A DNA stretch of 64,000 nucleotides from Aneurinibacillus tyrosinisolvens (GTDB taxonomy: Bacteria > Bacillota > Bacilli > Aneurinibacillales > Aneurinibacillaceae), in the NCBI RefSeq assembly GCF_001015055.1, contig NZ_BBWZ01000004.1:62001-126000 (forward strand), read 5' to 3'. The translations under genes and the position numbers were made by a program. A model generated the notes under the pieces. It had not been told where the DNA came from, made no database searches, and saw nothing but the letters and a program-made list of their open reading frames with translations. Positions 8,608 to 16,225 of the stretch are shown one piece after another (the stretch's first letter is position 1; each line of letters starts with the position of its first letter).

Positions 8608-8925
8608 TTGGGGGTGGCATACCTGGATATCGAGGAACTCCTTCAATTTCACGCGAAGATGTCTGATGATTTAAACTTCTATTACCGTAGCATGCAAAAA
8701 TGTAATCGATCTGAACTGCTATTATTATCCAAGAAGGAACAAATAATGAAGGAAAATTTGCAGGAAATAAATGATAACCAGGAGAAAGCTCTAAAAGATA
8801 TCGCTGAGGCGTTGGGGAGATTTAAAAATCAAAAAGAGATATGGATGAGAAAAATCCAAGCGTTAGAAGCGAAGGCTACCCAATTTACTTCCGATTTATC
8901 TAAAATGAGAGAAGGGGCAATATAA
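8608..8925 (+). CDS. small coiled-coil protein of unknown function
   Basis: This 105-residue, charged, largely helical protein has a long predicted coiled coil (about 35-100, rich in K, E and L). It contains no signal peptide or membrane segment, and I recognise no family. The start is uncertain: TTG 8608 or GTG 8614, both within or next to the G-rich stretch that would serve as ribosome binding site. Its TAA overlaps the ATG of the flavin reductase gene (TAATG at 8923-8927), so the two are translationally coupled. Its position between isomerase and reductase suggests a helper role for the two-component monooxygenase, for example as a scaffold or reductase-binding protein. That is inference only. 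Confidence 0.6.
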   Translation: MGVAYLDIEELLQFHAKMSDDLNFYYRSMQKCNRSELLLLSKKEQIMKENLQEINDNQEKALKDIAEALGRFKNQKEIWMRKIQALEAKATQFTSDLSKMREGAI

Positions 8926-9412
8926 TGCACGAAGTAAAAGATAGATTCCGTGAATCAATGAGTCGATTGGCTACTGGAGTAACCGTTGTAATGACTGAAA
9001 TTGATGGCCGGCCTGGGGATTAACTGTAAGTGCATGCTGCTCAATATCGATGGAGCCGCCCCTTATTTTAATAAGTTTAGCAACGAAGGCGGCCAGCACG
9101 CAGGCTATTATCAATAACGACCGTTTTAGTGTAAGCGTATTAGCAGAAGATCAGGTTGAAGTAGCGAAAACAGGGGCGAAACCAGGTGTGCCAAAATTCT
9201 TTGAGGATTTTGTAGAAACGGAAGACGGTTTTAATCATAATGTTAAAAACGCCCTCGCAAGTATTCATTGTAAAGTGGAGCAGACCATTGAGGCAGGTGA
9301 CCATACTATCTTTATTGGGCTAGTTGAGGACGTAATATTGGGTCAGTCAAAGTCTCCGTTACTTCACTATAATAGACAATTCGGTGTATTTAATACAAGT
9401 GTAAAGAGCTAA
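8925..9412 (+). pseudogene. flavin reductase component (HpaC/DIM6-NTAB family), frameshifted
   Basis: This is the expected partner that supplies reduced flavin to the HpaB-type oxygenases. Frame one encodes a typical start (FRESMSRLATGVTVVMT) and stops at 9021. From about 9014 the homology continues one frame over (WGLTVSACCSIS, then SVLAEDQ, then HYNRQFGVF) to the stop at 9412. A single missing base near 9010-9014, in GGCCTGGGG, explains it; restoring one C gives an intact protein of about 162 residues. The ATG overlaps the upstream stop. No slippery heptamer is seen, so programmed frameshifting is unlikely. Either it is a real recent lesion (a second flavin reductase lies at 18147) or a sequencing error; three other genes here show the same kind of error. 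Confidence 0.85.
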
Positions 9413-9421
9413 TTAAATAAA

Positions 9422-9459
9422 TAAATCTCCAGGATTGGTATACTAATCCTGGAGATTTA
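9422..9459 (+). other. long perfect hairpin directly upstream of the NicF-like ribosome binding site
   Basis: TAAATCTCCAGGATT (9422-9436) pairs perfectly with 9445-9459 over 15 bases around an 8-base loop GGTATACT. The AAGGAGG of the next gene follows immediately, and there is no T-run, so it is not a normal terminator. It may stabilise the downstream RNA or tune translation within the operon. Confidence 0.7.
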
Positions 9460-9475
9460 AGGAGGGAAAATCATA

Positions 9476-10126
9476 ATGGTGGGAACTAAAAGAGATGAGG
9501 CCTTGTTTGAAGAAAGAGGATTCGGAAAGTTATTAGGTTTCGGTAAGAAACCATGCTTGATCGTAGTAGATATGATTAAAGGATTTACAAATCCTACTAT
9601 GCCAATGGGTTCCGATTTATCTTCACAGATTGCGGAAGTTAACAAACTTTTAGATATGATGCATGTAATGGATCTTCCAGTATTTTTTACTACCATTTCT
9701 TATGATGATGATAAACTTGCTGATTCTGGAATATGGTACCAGAAGATGGAAGGGTTAAAGACGTTAAAAGCTGGCACTGAAGCTGTAAATGTTGATTCCC
9801 GATTAGATTTTCGCTCCGGTGATAGTCTAATCACTAAGAAATATGCCTCCGCTTTTTTCGGGACAGATTTAATCGCACGCCTTAATGCAAATGGGATTGA
9901 TACCATCATAATTGTTGGGTGTACTACATGCGGCTGTGTTCGTGCTACAGCTGTCGATGCGCTGCAATATGGATACAGGCCGATTGTAATTGAGGATGCT
10001 GTAGGTGATCGTTCATTAGCATCACATAAACAAAGCCTATTTGATTTACGCCAAAAATATGCTGATGTACTAAAAACGGATGAAGTAATTGCAACAGTTT
10101 CATCTAAGTATGCCTCGATTTATTAA
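9476..10126 (+). CDS. nicF: maleamate amidohydrolase-like cysteine hydrolase (NicF-like, isochorismatase superfamily)
   Basis: It should hydrolyse maleamate to maleate and ammonia, the step before the isomerase. The catalytic triad of the superfamily is complete: D32 in VVDMIKGFTNP, K121 in LITKKYASAFFGTD and C154 in CTTCGCVRATAVDA. The length of 216 residues is normal. N-carbamoylsarcosine amidohydrolase is the closest alternative, but the neighbouring NicE, NicD and NicX homologues favour maleamate. It is the active relative of the dead domain in the regulator at 5286 and was probably the source or a sister of it. The ribosome binding site AGGAGGG lies directly after a strong hairpin. Confidence 0.88.
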   Translation: MVGTKRDEALFEERGFGKLLGFGKKPCLIVVDMIKGFTNPTMPMGSDLSSQIAEVNKLLDMMHVMDLPVFFTTISYDDDKLADSGIWYQKMEGLKTLKAGTEAVNVDSRLDFRSGDSLITKKYASAFFGTDLIARLNANGIDTIIIVGCTTCGCVRATAVDALQYGYRPIVIEDAVGDRSLASHKQSLFDLRQKYADVLKTDEVIATVSSKYASIY

Positions 10127-10250
10127 AAAACTTTAATTGATAAAAAAAGATACTTCCCCCAATCCTCTACTGGATAGTTGCTTAGACAACTTAACGAGAA
10201 AGGGGATTTTCCTTTTATTGTATTGAGCTGAATAGTAGGGAGGGATTACA
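10127..10250 (+). other. intergenic stretch with weak terminator-like fold
   Basis: TCCCC near 10155 can pair with GGGGA near 10202, enclosing a small GTTG-CTTAGA-CAAC hairpin and followed by a pyrimidine-rich tail. This may weakly terminate the operon after the NicF-like gene. No FMN riboswitch (RFN) consensus is present, although the next gene is a flavin nucleotide enzyme. Confidence 0.3.
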
Positions 10251-11126
10251 CTGAAGTTCTATAAGGATTTATTTCATCCAATAATGAGTGAGGTAGAACA
10301 CGGTTCATATATAACGATTGGCACTTTTGATGGTGTTCATAAAGGTCATCAACAGTTAATATCAACTGTTATAAAGGAAGGTAAAAAGGAGAATTTCCCT
10401 GCTATAGTCATTACATTTGATCCTTTGCCGAAAGTGTTCTTCGATAACGCGGAGCCGCAGTTTGTTCGTTTAACGAGTTCTTGCACTAGGGCCGAGAGAG
10501 TTGCTTTACTGGGAGCGGACATACTCATTGAATACACGTTCGATCAAAGTTTTTCGAAGATTAGTGCTGACGATTTCATTAGTAAAATTCTTATGAATCT
10601 AAACCCCCAAAAAATTTTTATTGGGAAAGATTTTAAGTTTGGTTACAAAGGTTTAGGGGATTTTGCATTTTTAAAACAGGCGGGTACGAAATTCGGGTTT
10701 GAAACAGAGCGGTTAGAATTTATTAATTTAGATAGTGAACGTATCTCTAGCACAAGGGTACGTAATGCTGTAAGGCATGGTGATATTGAACTTGTCACTA
10801 AACTTATGGGTAAACAGCATGAGGTTAGCGGCAGAATTATACGAATGATGAATGGTATTAAAGTATTTTTGATGCCAGATCGCGATATTATTTTACCCCC
10901 TGCAGGAGAATACAAGGTAAGTATCGGAAGCCATAACAATAAGTATTTCACTAAAGCAAGGATTCTGGATACCAATAAATTTATAGAAGTTACCTTGGAA
11001 GAGGGAATGAATCATCATTTTTTCAAAGAAAACGTGATTTTGCAATTTTTAGAGCCTGTAACAGCGATAAAAAAGGAGAAAACGAGGCTAAAAGAGCATA
11101 AAGGACTCCGTTCTATATTAAATTAG
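10251..11126 (+). CDS. FAD synthetase-like protein (RibF N-terminal domain; degenerate riboflavin kinase half)
   Basis: The N-terminal half is a clear FMN adenylyltransferase: GTFDGVHKGHQ nucleotide-binding motif, IGKDFKFG and the ISSTRVR motif. In bifunctional RibF the C-terminal half is riboflavin kinase with a conserved glycine-rich GFPTAN segment. Here that segment is replaced by VSGRIIRMMNGIKVFLMP, so kinase activity is probably lost and only FMN-to-FAD conversion is likely. A housekeeping ribF should exist elsewhere, so this looks like a dedicated FAD supplier for the flavin monooxygenases. ATG 10284 has no ribosome binding site, while GGGAGG at 10239-10244 is well placed for a rare CTG start at 10251 that restores the usual N-terminus. 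A terminator follows. Confidence 0.82.
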   Translation: MKFYKDLFHPIMSEVEHGSYITIGTFDGVHKGHQQLISTVIKEGKKENFPAIVITFDPLPKVFFDNAEPQFVRLTSSCTRAERVALLGADILIEYTFDQSFSKISADDFISKILMNLNPQKIFIGKDFKFGYKGLGDFAFLKQAGTKFGFETERLEFINLDSERISSTRVRNAVRHGDIELVTKLMGKQHEVSGRIIRMMNGIKVFLMPDRDIILPPAGEYKVSIGSHNNKYFTKARILDTNKFIEVTLEEGMNHHFFKENVILQFLEPVTAIKKEKTRLKEHKGLRSILN

Positions 11127-11132
11127 ATGTCG

Positions 11133-11153
11133 CCACCGGTTTGGTGGTTTTTT
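11133..11153 (+). terminator. Rho-independent terminator after the FAD synthetase-like gene
   Basis: The stem CCACC/GGTGG encloses GGTTT and is followed by TTTTTT. Confidence 0.75.
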
Positions 11154-11179
11154 GTTATGGCAAAGGGAGATGATAATGG

Positions 11180-12415
11180 ATGAAAAACTATACGCAAAAT
11201 ATTTTTTTCGTTTTAGCCTTCTTTTTAGTGGCCGCTAATCTGCGGCCAGCCATCGCTTCTGTGTCCCCTTTATTAGAAACCATCCGCAATGAGCTTGGCA
11301 TGAGTAGTTTTGCAGTGAGTTTCCTAACTACAATCCCGGTATTATGCATGGGTATCTTTGCTCCATTTTCAGCCCGTTTGGGAATTCGTTGGGGAATTGA
11401 ACGAATGATAATGATTTGCTTAGTAGTGATTGGAACGATGACTTTTATGCGTGCGCTGAGTTCATCCTCGCTTTTCCTGCTTGTCACTACATTATTCATT
11501 GGTATTGCCATTGCAATTGCCGGAGCTTTATTATCTGGCTTTATAAAACGTATGTTTCCAGCTCATGCGGCTTCTATGATGGGGGTATATTCTGTAGGAT
11601 TAGGGGTTGGAACATCTTTAAGTGCAGGATTTACGATTCCGTTACAAGGTGTATTGCAAGGTTCATGGACATTGGCCCTGGCTGTATGGTCTGTACTTGC
11701 CATTATAGCATTGCTATTTTGGTGGCCTGTAATGGCAAAAGGAGCACAAAATCCAAATGCTGTCCCATCTACACAGGGTGAGGGAAAACTACCATGGAAA
11801 AATAAACGAGCTTGGCTTTTTACAATTATATTTGGATTGCAGGCCAGTTTGTACTACTCAATCGTTACGTGGTTGGCTCCGATGACCGAAGCATTGGGAC
11901 TAAGTAAAGTGTATGCCGGGGTAGCAATTACCGTATTTACCTTTGTACAGATGATATGCAGTCTAGTGATTCCTATTGCTGTAAATTATTATCATCATCG
12001 ACGTATCTGGTTAATTGGCTGTAGTTTGATTACGCTGATTGGTTTGGCGTTTTTTTTCTTCTCCTATATGATAAGTGTGTGGATTTCTATTATCCTGCTT
12101 GGTATTGGGCTCGGTGGGCTGCTTCCATTGTCAATGATGTTACCACTTTATGAAACGTCAACAGTTCATGATGCAAGTGCGTGGACAGCACTTGTCTTGT
12201 CCGTTGGATACATCTTTGCTGGATGCATTCCTACCATAATCGGTTGGGTTCATGATATCTCCGGCAGCTATCAGTCTTCCTATATCGGAATGACTATACT
12301 ATGTAGCGTGCTGCTTGTCTTTTCATTTAGCGCTAGAACGGGTCAGGAACACAAGATTATGCATTCTAATAAAGAGGATAACAAGAAATTAACAGATAGC
12401 GACATTGCTAATTAA
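11180..12415 (+). CDS. MFS transporter, CynX/NimT family
   Basis: This integral membrane carrier of 411 residues has about 12 predicted membrane segments. The first helix carries the family signature AANLRPAI, typical of CynX/YeaN (cyanate, nitroimidazole and other small aromatic or anionic solutes). The cytoplasmic loop with GIRWGIERM separates helices two and three. Because it sits between the FAD synthetase and the second monooxygenase gene, uptake of the pyridine substrate or export of a toxic intermediate is likely. The start ATG 11180 has AGGGAG at 11164. A short intergenic stretch separates it from the next promoter, with no strong terminator. Confidence 0.85.
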   Translation: MKNYTQNIFFVLAFFLVAANLRPAIASVSPLLETIRNELGMSSFAVSFLTTIPVLCMGIFAPFSARLGIRWGIERMIMICLVVIGTMTFMRALSSSSLFLLVTTLFIGIAIAIAGALLSGFIKRMFPAHAASMMGVYSVGLGVGTSLSAGFTIPLQGVLQGSWTLALAVWSVLAIIALLFWWPVMAKGAQNPNAVPSTQGEGKLPWKNKRAWLFTIIFGLQASLYYSIVTWLAPMTEALGLSKVYAGVAITVFTFVQMICSLVIPIAVNYYHHRRIWLIGCSLITLIGLAFFFFSYMISVWISIILLGIGLGGLLPLSMMLPLYETSTVHDASAWTALVLSVGYIFAGCIPTIIGWVHDISGSYQSSYIGMTILCSVLLVFSFSARTGQEHKIMHSNKEDNKKLTDSDIAN

Positions 12416-12542
12416 TAGGTAGAAAACCTTACAATTGTATTTACAAGAAGCGAGCAATAACGCACACTCTTTTATAGGAAATAACGTTTAGTAATCCCAA
12501 AAACTTATTTTGCTATTTAATTTATTTTAATAAGTTTGAATA

Positions 12543-12571
12543 TTGACACTAAGACAAACAGAAGATAAAAT
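12543..12571 (+). promoter_or_regulatory. sigma-A promoter of the second HpaB-like gene
   Basis: TTGACA at 12543-12548, a 17-base spacer and TAAAAT at 12566-12571 form a strong promoter. The rest of the gap 12416-12694 is AT-rich leader without a gene. Confidence 0.8.
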
Positions 12572-12577
12572 AAAACA

Positions 12578-12605
12578 TGAAAGCTTTGGTAAGTTTAGTT
12601 AATTT
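12578..12605 (+). promoter_or_regulatory. conserved 28-base element at the transcription start, copy 2
   Basis: The stretch reads TGAAAGCTTTGGTAAG through GTTAATTT and matches copy 1 (6191-6218) at 25 of 28 positions, placed the same distance from the -10 box. Sequence just upstream and in the rest of the leader is much less conserved, which argues for selection on this element. Confidence 0.6.
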
Positions 12606-12694
12606 GAATTAAGTTTTAATAAAAAAATAACTTTGAAAATTTTATTTGCTATTTATGGAAACAATTTCTACTTTGCTAAAGAGGGGGAGAAAGA

Positions 12695-14200
12695 ATGGAA
12701 AAGACTCAGGTAGCAGCTAAATACTTGAAGACAGGTGAGATGTTTAAGGAAAGTCTTCGTGACGGCCGCAATGTATTTTATCAGGGTGAACTCATTCCAG
12801 ATGTGACAGCCCACCCAGCCACTGGTGGTGGTATCGACATCATGGCTAAAATCTATGACGCCCAGCACAATCCGGAAACGCAGGACACACTCACTTACCT
12901 CAACTCAGAGGGAGAACGAGTAAGCACAGCCTGGATGATTCCAAGAACCAAAGAGGACCTGAAAACCCGTCGGGCGCTGACTGACTATATCGCCAGGGAA
13001 ACGTTTGGTGTATTTGGCCGCCCATTCGATCTTATGCCCTTAGTGCCTGTAGGGATGGCAGCATACCTCTCCAAATTCCGCGAAAAAAGACCGGAGTATG
13101 CACAAAATGTGCTTCATTACATCGATTATGCACAGAAAAACAATATTTTGGGGCCTGAAGTACTGGTTGACCCGCAGAACGATCGTTCTAAAGCCGCTGC
13201 AGCGGGTGCCCGCCTGTTCGATGTGGAATTAGGAAGCAAACTCAAAGGCGGAGAGTCCACACCCGCCTTGCTCCGAGTGGTGAAAGAGACAGAAGAAGGG
13301 ATCTATATTAGCGGAGCGAAGGCAGTAGGCTCGATTTCTTCCCAGGGAAATGAAATGGTCCTCTCCAACCTGATGCGCCCGGGCTTGTTACCGGAAGAGT
13401 CCCTCTGGTTAACGGTTCCAATCAATTCGCCGGGCATCCATATTGTGTGTCGTGAAACGGTCTCTGTGGATTCTGCGAACGCCTATGACCACCCGATAAA
13501 ATCACGCGGGGAAGAAATGGACTCCTTCCTCATCTTTGATAACGTTTTCGTAGAAAAGTGGAGAATCTTCAACTACGGAGTTCCGGAACTTAATGAGTTG
13601 TACGGCAGTGTCGTATTAGGAGCGCACTGGCATATTTTATCCCGTTTAGCGGCGAAGGCTGAATTGTATGCCGGGGCGGCCCAGCTCATTGTTGAGGCGC
13701 TGGGAACCGGACAAATCCCAGGTGTGCGTTCCATCGTATCGGACGTAATCCAGTACGCGCAAACACTGAGGGCCTACGTGTTGGCCTCGGAGGAATTAGC
13801 GCAGTTGACCGACGATGGCGTGATGTGGCCGGATGTCAATATGCTTACAGCAGGACGCCTGCATGGAATTATACACTATCCAAAAATTATTCATAACCTC
13901 CAGGAGCTATGTGGACAGGGACTCGTGATGAGGTTCTCGGAGAAAGACTATGAGCATCCGTACATTGGTGGAAAGCTAGAAGAGCTTCTCTTTGGCCGCG
14001 GATTAACTTCCAAGCAGAAGAACCTCTTAATGAACTTTATCTGGGATATTACAACCGATTCCCATGCAGGCCGTATTGGTTTATTCGAAAACGTAAACGC
14101 GCTGCCGGCACCGCTGCTTCGTGAACGCCTCTACCATGAATATGATAGAACACCTTTCATGAACCATATTCGTAAATCGATTGGCCTTCCTTTGGCATAG
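12695..14200 (+). CDS. HpaB-type FADH2-dependent aromatic monooxygenase, copy 2 (putative hydroxypyridine hydroxylase)
   Basis: The same family and length as the gene at 6303, with 19 substitutions in 501 residues. Several changes are not conservative (for example A-to-M in FDLMPL, H-to-Y in GMAAYLSKF, N-to-H in GIIHYP), and many silent changes are present. This suggests duplication followed by divergence or partial gene conversion rather than an assembly artefact. This copy heads the operon with the NicD-like hydrolase, the NicX-like dioxygenase and the NCS1 permease, which places it directly before 2,5-dihydroxypyridine cleavage. A GAGGGGGAG ribosome binding site precedes the ATG. The two copies may act on different ring substrates or supply dosage under two conditions. 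Confidence 0.88.
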   Translation: MEKTQVAAKYLKTGEMFKESLRDGRNVFYQGELIPDVTAHPATGGGIDIMAKIYDAQHNPETQDTLTYLNSEGERVSTAWMIPRTKEDLKTRRALTDYIARETFGVFGRPFDLMPLVPVGMAAYLSKFREKRPEYAQNVLHYIDYAQKNNILGPEVLVDPQNDRSKAAAAGARLFDVELGSKLKGGESTPALLRVVKETEEGIYISGAKAVGSISSQGNEMVLSNLMRPGLLPEESLWLTVPINSPGIHIVCRETVSVDSANAYDHPIKSRGEEMDSFLIFDNVFVEKWRIFNYGVPELNELYGSVVLGAHWHILSRLAAKAELYAGAAQLIVEALGTGQIPGVRSIVSDVIQYAQTLRAYVLASEELAQLTDDGVMWPDVNMLTAGRLHGIIHYPKIIHNLQELCGQGLVMRFSEKDYEHPYIGGKLEELLFGRGLTSKQKNLLMNFIWDITTDSHAGRIGLFENVNALPAPLLRERLYHEYDRTPFMNHIRKSIGLPLA

Positions 14201-14245
14201 TGAAAATTCTTTTACTTAGATTACTGTCGAAATGAGGAATAAAAA

Positions 14246-15067
14246 ATGAACCAAGATGAATCTTTTGAACACTTATTTGTAAAAGGTGTAAATGCTAAAA
14301 TCCACCTTATTACTAAAGGGGATAAGAGCGGCATTCCGGTTATCTTTTTGCATGGCATTACCAGTTACAGCTATTCATTTATAAAAATCTTAAATCTTAT
14401 GCCGGAAAAATATTATACGTTATCCATGGATATACGAGGCAGAGGACAGTCGGATTCGCCTAAAAAAGGTTACATGTTAGAAGATTACACAGAAGATTTG
14501 CTGAATGTAGTCAACGCATTAACGGATAACCCCATTCCGCCGATTTTAGTGGGGCATTCCATGGGAGCCAGAATGGCTGCTGCTTTTGGAAGCCGTTATT
14601 CTTCATTAATTTCCGGCATGGTATTGATTGATCCTCCAGTCAATGGTCCAGGGCAAAGAGAGGTATATCCAAATCCACTGTCGATGTTTTTAAAACAAAA
14701 GGAGGCAGTTGACCAGGGGGAAATGGAAGTGTTCCGGGGGTTTTTCCCTTCCTTTACGGAAGAACAAGTGGCCGAGAGAGCCGAAGAATACCGAAACAAT
14801 AGTTTGCAAGCCATCATTGAATCGTATGAATCGCTCTTAAGGGAGCCTTTCCAGGTGTTTATAAAAATGCTTACTGCGCCTGCACTGCTTTTGGCTGCTG
14901 AGTTTGGTGATACGATTCGTGAGAATGAACTGGAGGTCTTAAAGAGGCTAAATCCCCAAATGGAAGTGGAAAGAGTCAAAGGTGTGGGACACATGATATA
15001 TAAGGATAATCCTGAATACACGGCTGATTCTATTATCTCTTTTATTGAAAAAACGATAAATCAATAA
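14246..15067 (+). CDS. nicD: N-formylmaleamate deformylase-like alpha/beta hydrolase (NicD-like)
   Basis: It should hydrolyse N-formylmaleamate, the ring-cleavage product of 2,5-dihydroxypyridine, to maleamate and formate. The alpha/beta-hydrolase triad is visible: S105 in the nucleophile elbow GHSMGA, D129 in LIDPP and H249 in GVGHMIY. From memory Pseudomonas NicD uses S101, D125 and H245, so all three are offset by four residues. The oxyanion motif FLHGITS and the segment DPPVNGPGQR also resemble NicD. At 273 residues the length is normal. It lies 45 bases after the monooxygenase gene, and the dioxygenase gene begins within 22 bases of its stop. Confidence 0.9.
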   Translation: MNQDESFEHLFVKGVNAKIHLITKGDKSGIPVIFLHGITSYSYSFIKILNLMPEKYYTLSMDIRGRGQSDSPKKGYMLEDYTEDLLNVVNALTDNPIPPILVGHSMGARMAAAFGSRYSSLISGMVLIDPPVNGPGQREVYPNPLSMFLKQKEAVDQGEMEVFRGFFPSFTEEQVAERAEEYRNNSLQAIIESYESLLREPFQVFIKMLTAPALLLAAEFGDTIRENELEVLKRLNPQMEVERVKGVGHMIYKDNPEYTADSIISFIEKTINQ

Positions 15068-15087
15068 AATTGAAAGAGGTGTTTGTA

Positions 15088-16128
15088 TTGAATCCTGAAT
15101 TTAATGAAATGGTTGCTTTGTTTAAGGCAGAACTGGAGTTATGTAAATTGAAGCCGACAGAAACGATGGCTGTACTAACTTCCGGAGAGATTAGGGCAGA
15201 TTATGCAAAAGCGTTTCTAACGGCTGCTTCTCAAATTGGCGCTAATGCTTTTGAATTGAAACTGCCGCCAGCTAACAGGGGCAATACAGGATCATTCGGT
15301 ATCACCCCCTTAACAGACAATCGTGTAGCGGTAGAATGCTTGAAAAAGGCTGATTTGGTCATTGACTTAGTTCTCCTTTTATTTTCAAAAGAACAGTTGG
15401 AACTTCAAAACGAAGGCGTAAGAATATTGATGGTAGTTGAACCTTTCGATGTAATCAAAAGAATGTTTCCAAAAGAAAGTGACAAGCAAAGGGTGCTTTA
15501 TGCAACAGAGTTGCTAAGAAATGCGAAAGAATTAAGATTCACAAATCAGGCGGGTACAGATGTTAGATATCAGTTGGGGCAGTACCCGATCCTTATCGAA
15601 TATGGTTTTGCTGATGAACCGGGAAAATGGGATCACCTACCAAGCTGCTTTTCCGCAACCTCTTCCAATGATGGCGGAGTCGAGGGAATTGTTGTTATGG
15701 ATAAAGGAGATATTTTGTTCCCCTTTAATCGGTACATCCAAGAACCGATACATTTAATGATAAAAGGGGGATATGTAACGAACATAGAAGGCGGGTTTGA
15801 CGCCATGCTTATGAAGGAATATATAGACAGCTTTAACGATCCTCAAGCTTATGCAATATCCCACATTGGCTGGGGTCTTAACGAGCGGGCACAATGGCAC
15901 AGTTTAGCATTTGATAATCAGGTGTTCGGCATGGATGGCCGGGCGTTCTATGGGAATGTTTTATTCTCATTAGGTCCTAATTCCGAATTAGGGGGAACGA
16001 ATGATACTCCTTGTCACCTTGATTTGCCAATGAAAAACTGCACATTATACCTTGACAACAAGCTGATTGTTAAAGACGGAGATATTGTCATTGACGAAAT
16101 GAAACCGATTAAACCACAGCTGGCCTAA
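15088..16128 (+). CDS. nicX: 2,5-dihydroxypyridine 5,6-dioxygenase-like Fe(II) enzyme (NicX-like, M29 peptidase fold)
   Basis: It opens the ring of 2,5-dihydroxypyridine with O2 to give N-formylmaleamate. The protein has the aminopeptidase-T-like fold used by NicX. The metal ligands are visible as His in SHIGWG and the His-x-Asp pair in TPCHLDLPM. Counted from an upstream in-frame TTG at 15070 these are H265, H316 and D318; from memory the Pseudomonas enzyme uses H265, H318 and D320. AGAGG at 15075-15079 favours the second TTG at 15088 as the real start (346 residues). The alternative, a true M29 aminopeptidase, is unlikely given the NicD-, NicF- and NicE-like neighbours. Confidence 0.9.
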   Translation: MNPEFNEMVALFKAELELCKLKPTETMAVLTSGEIRADYAKAFLTAASQIGANAFELKLPPANRGNTGSFGITPLTDNRVAVECLKKADLVIDLVLLLFSKEQLELQNEGVRILMVVEPFDVIKRMFPKESDKQRVLYATELLRNAKELRFTNQAGTDVRYQLGQYPILIEYGFADEPGKWDHLPSCFSATSSNDGGVEGIVVMDKGDILFPFNRYIQEPIHLMIKGGYVTNIEGGFDAMLMKEYIDSFNDPQAYAISHIGWGLNERAQWHSLAFDNQVFGMDGRAFYGNVLFSLGPNSELGGTNDTPCHLDLPMKNCTLYLDNKLIVKDGDIVIDEMKPIKPQLA

Positions 16129-16225
16129 ACAAACTAAATATACTGCGAACATCATACAACTTCTATGCGAGGAATTTCAGGGATTGAAGATATAAAGAAG
16201 TTACCATTAAATGGAGGTATGTATA

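Noticed and set aside
9000..9025. Programmed ribosomal frameshift in the flavin reductase gene
   Set aside because: No slippery heptamer and no stimulating structure; a lost base explains the shift and the same pattern occurs in unrelated genes.
10127..10250. Possible FMN riboswitch before the FAD synthetase-like gene
   Set aside because: The RFN conserved blocks are absent and the stretch is too short for the full aptamer plus expression platform.
6303..14200. The two HpaB-like genes as a composite transposon
   Set aside because: No transposase or terminal inverted repeats flank them, and the direct repeats are the genes themselves.
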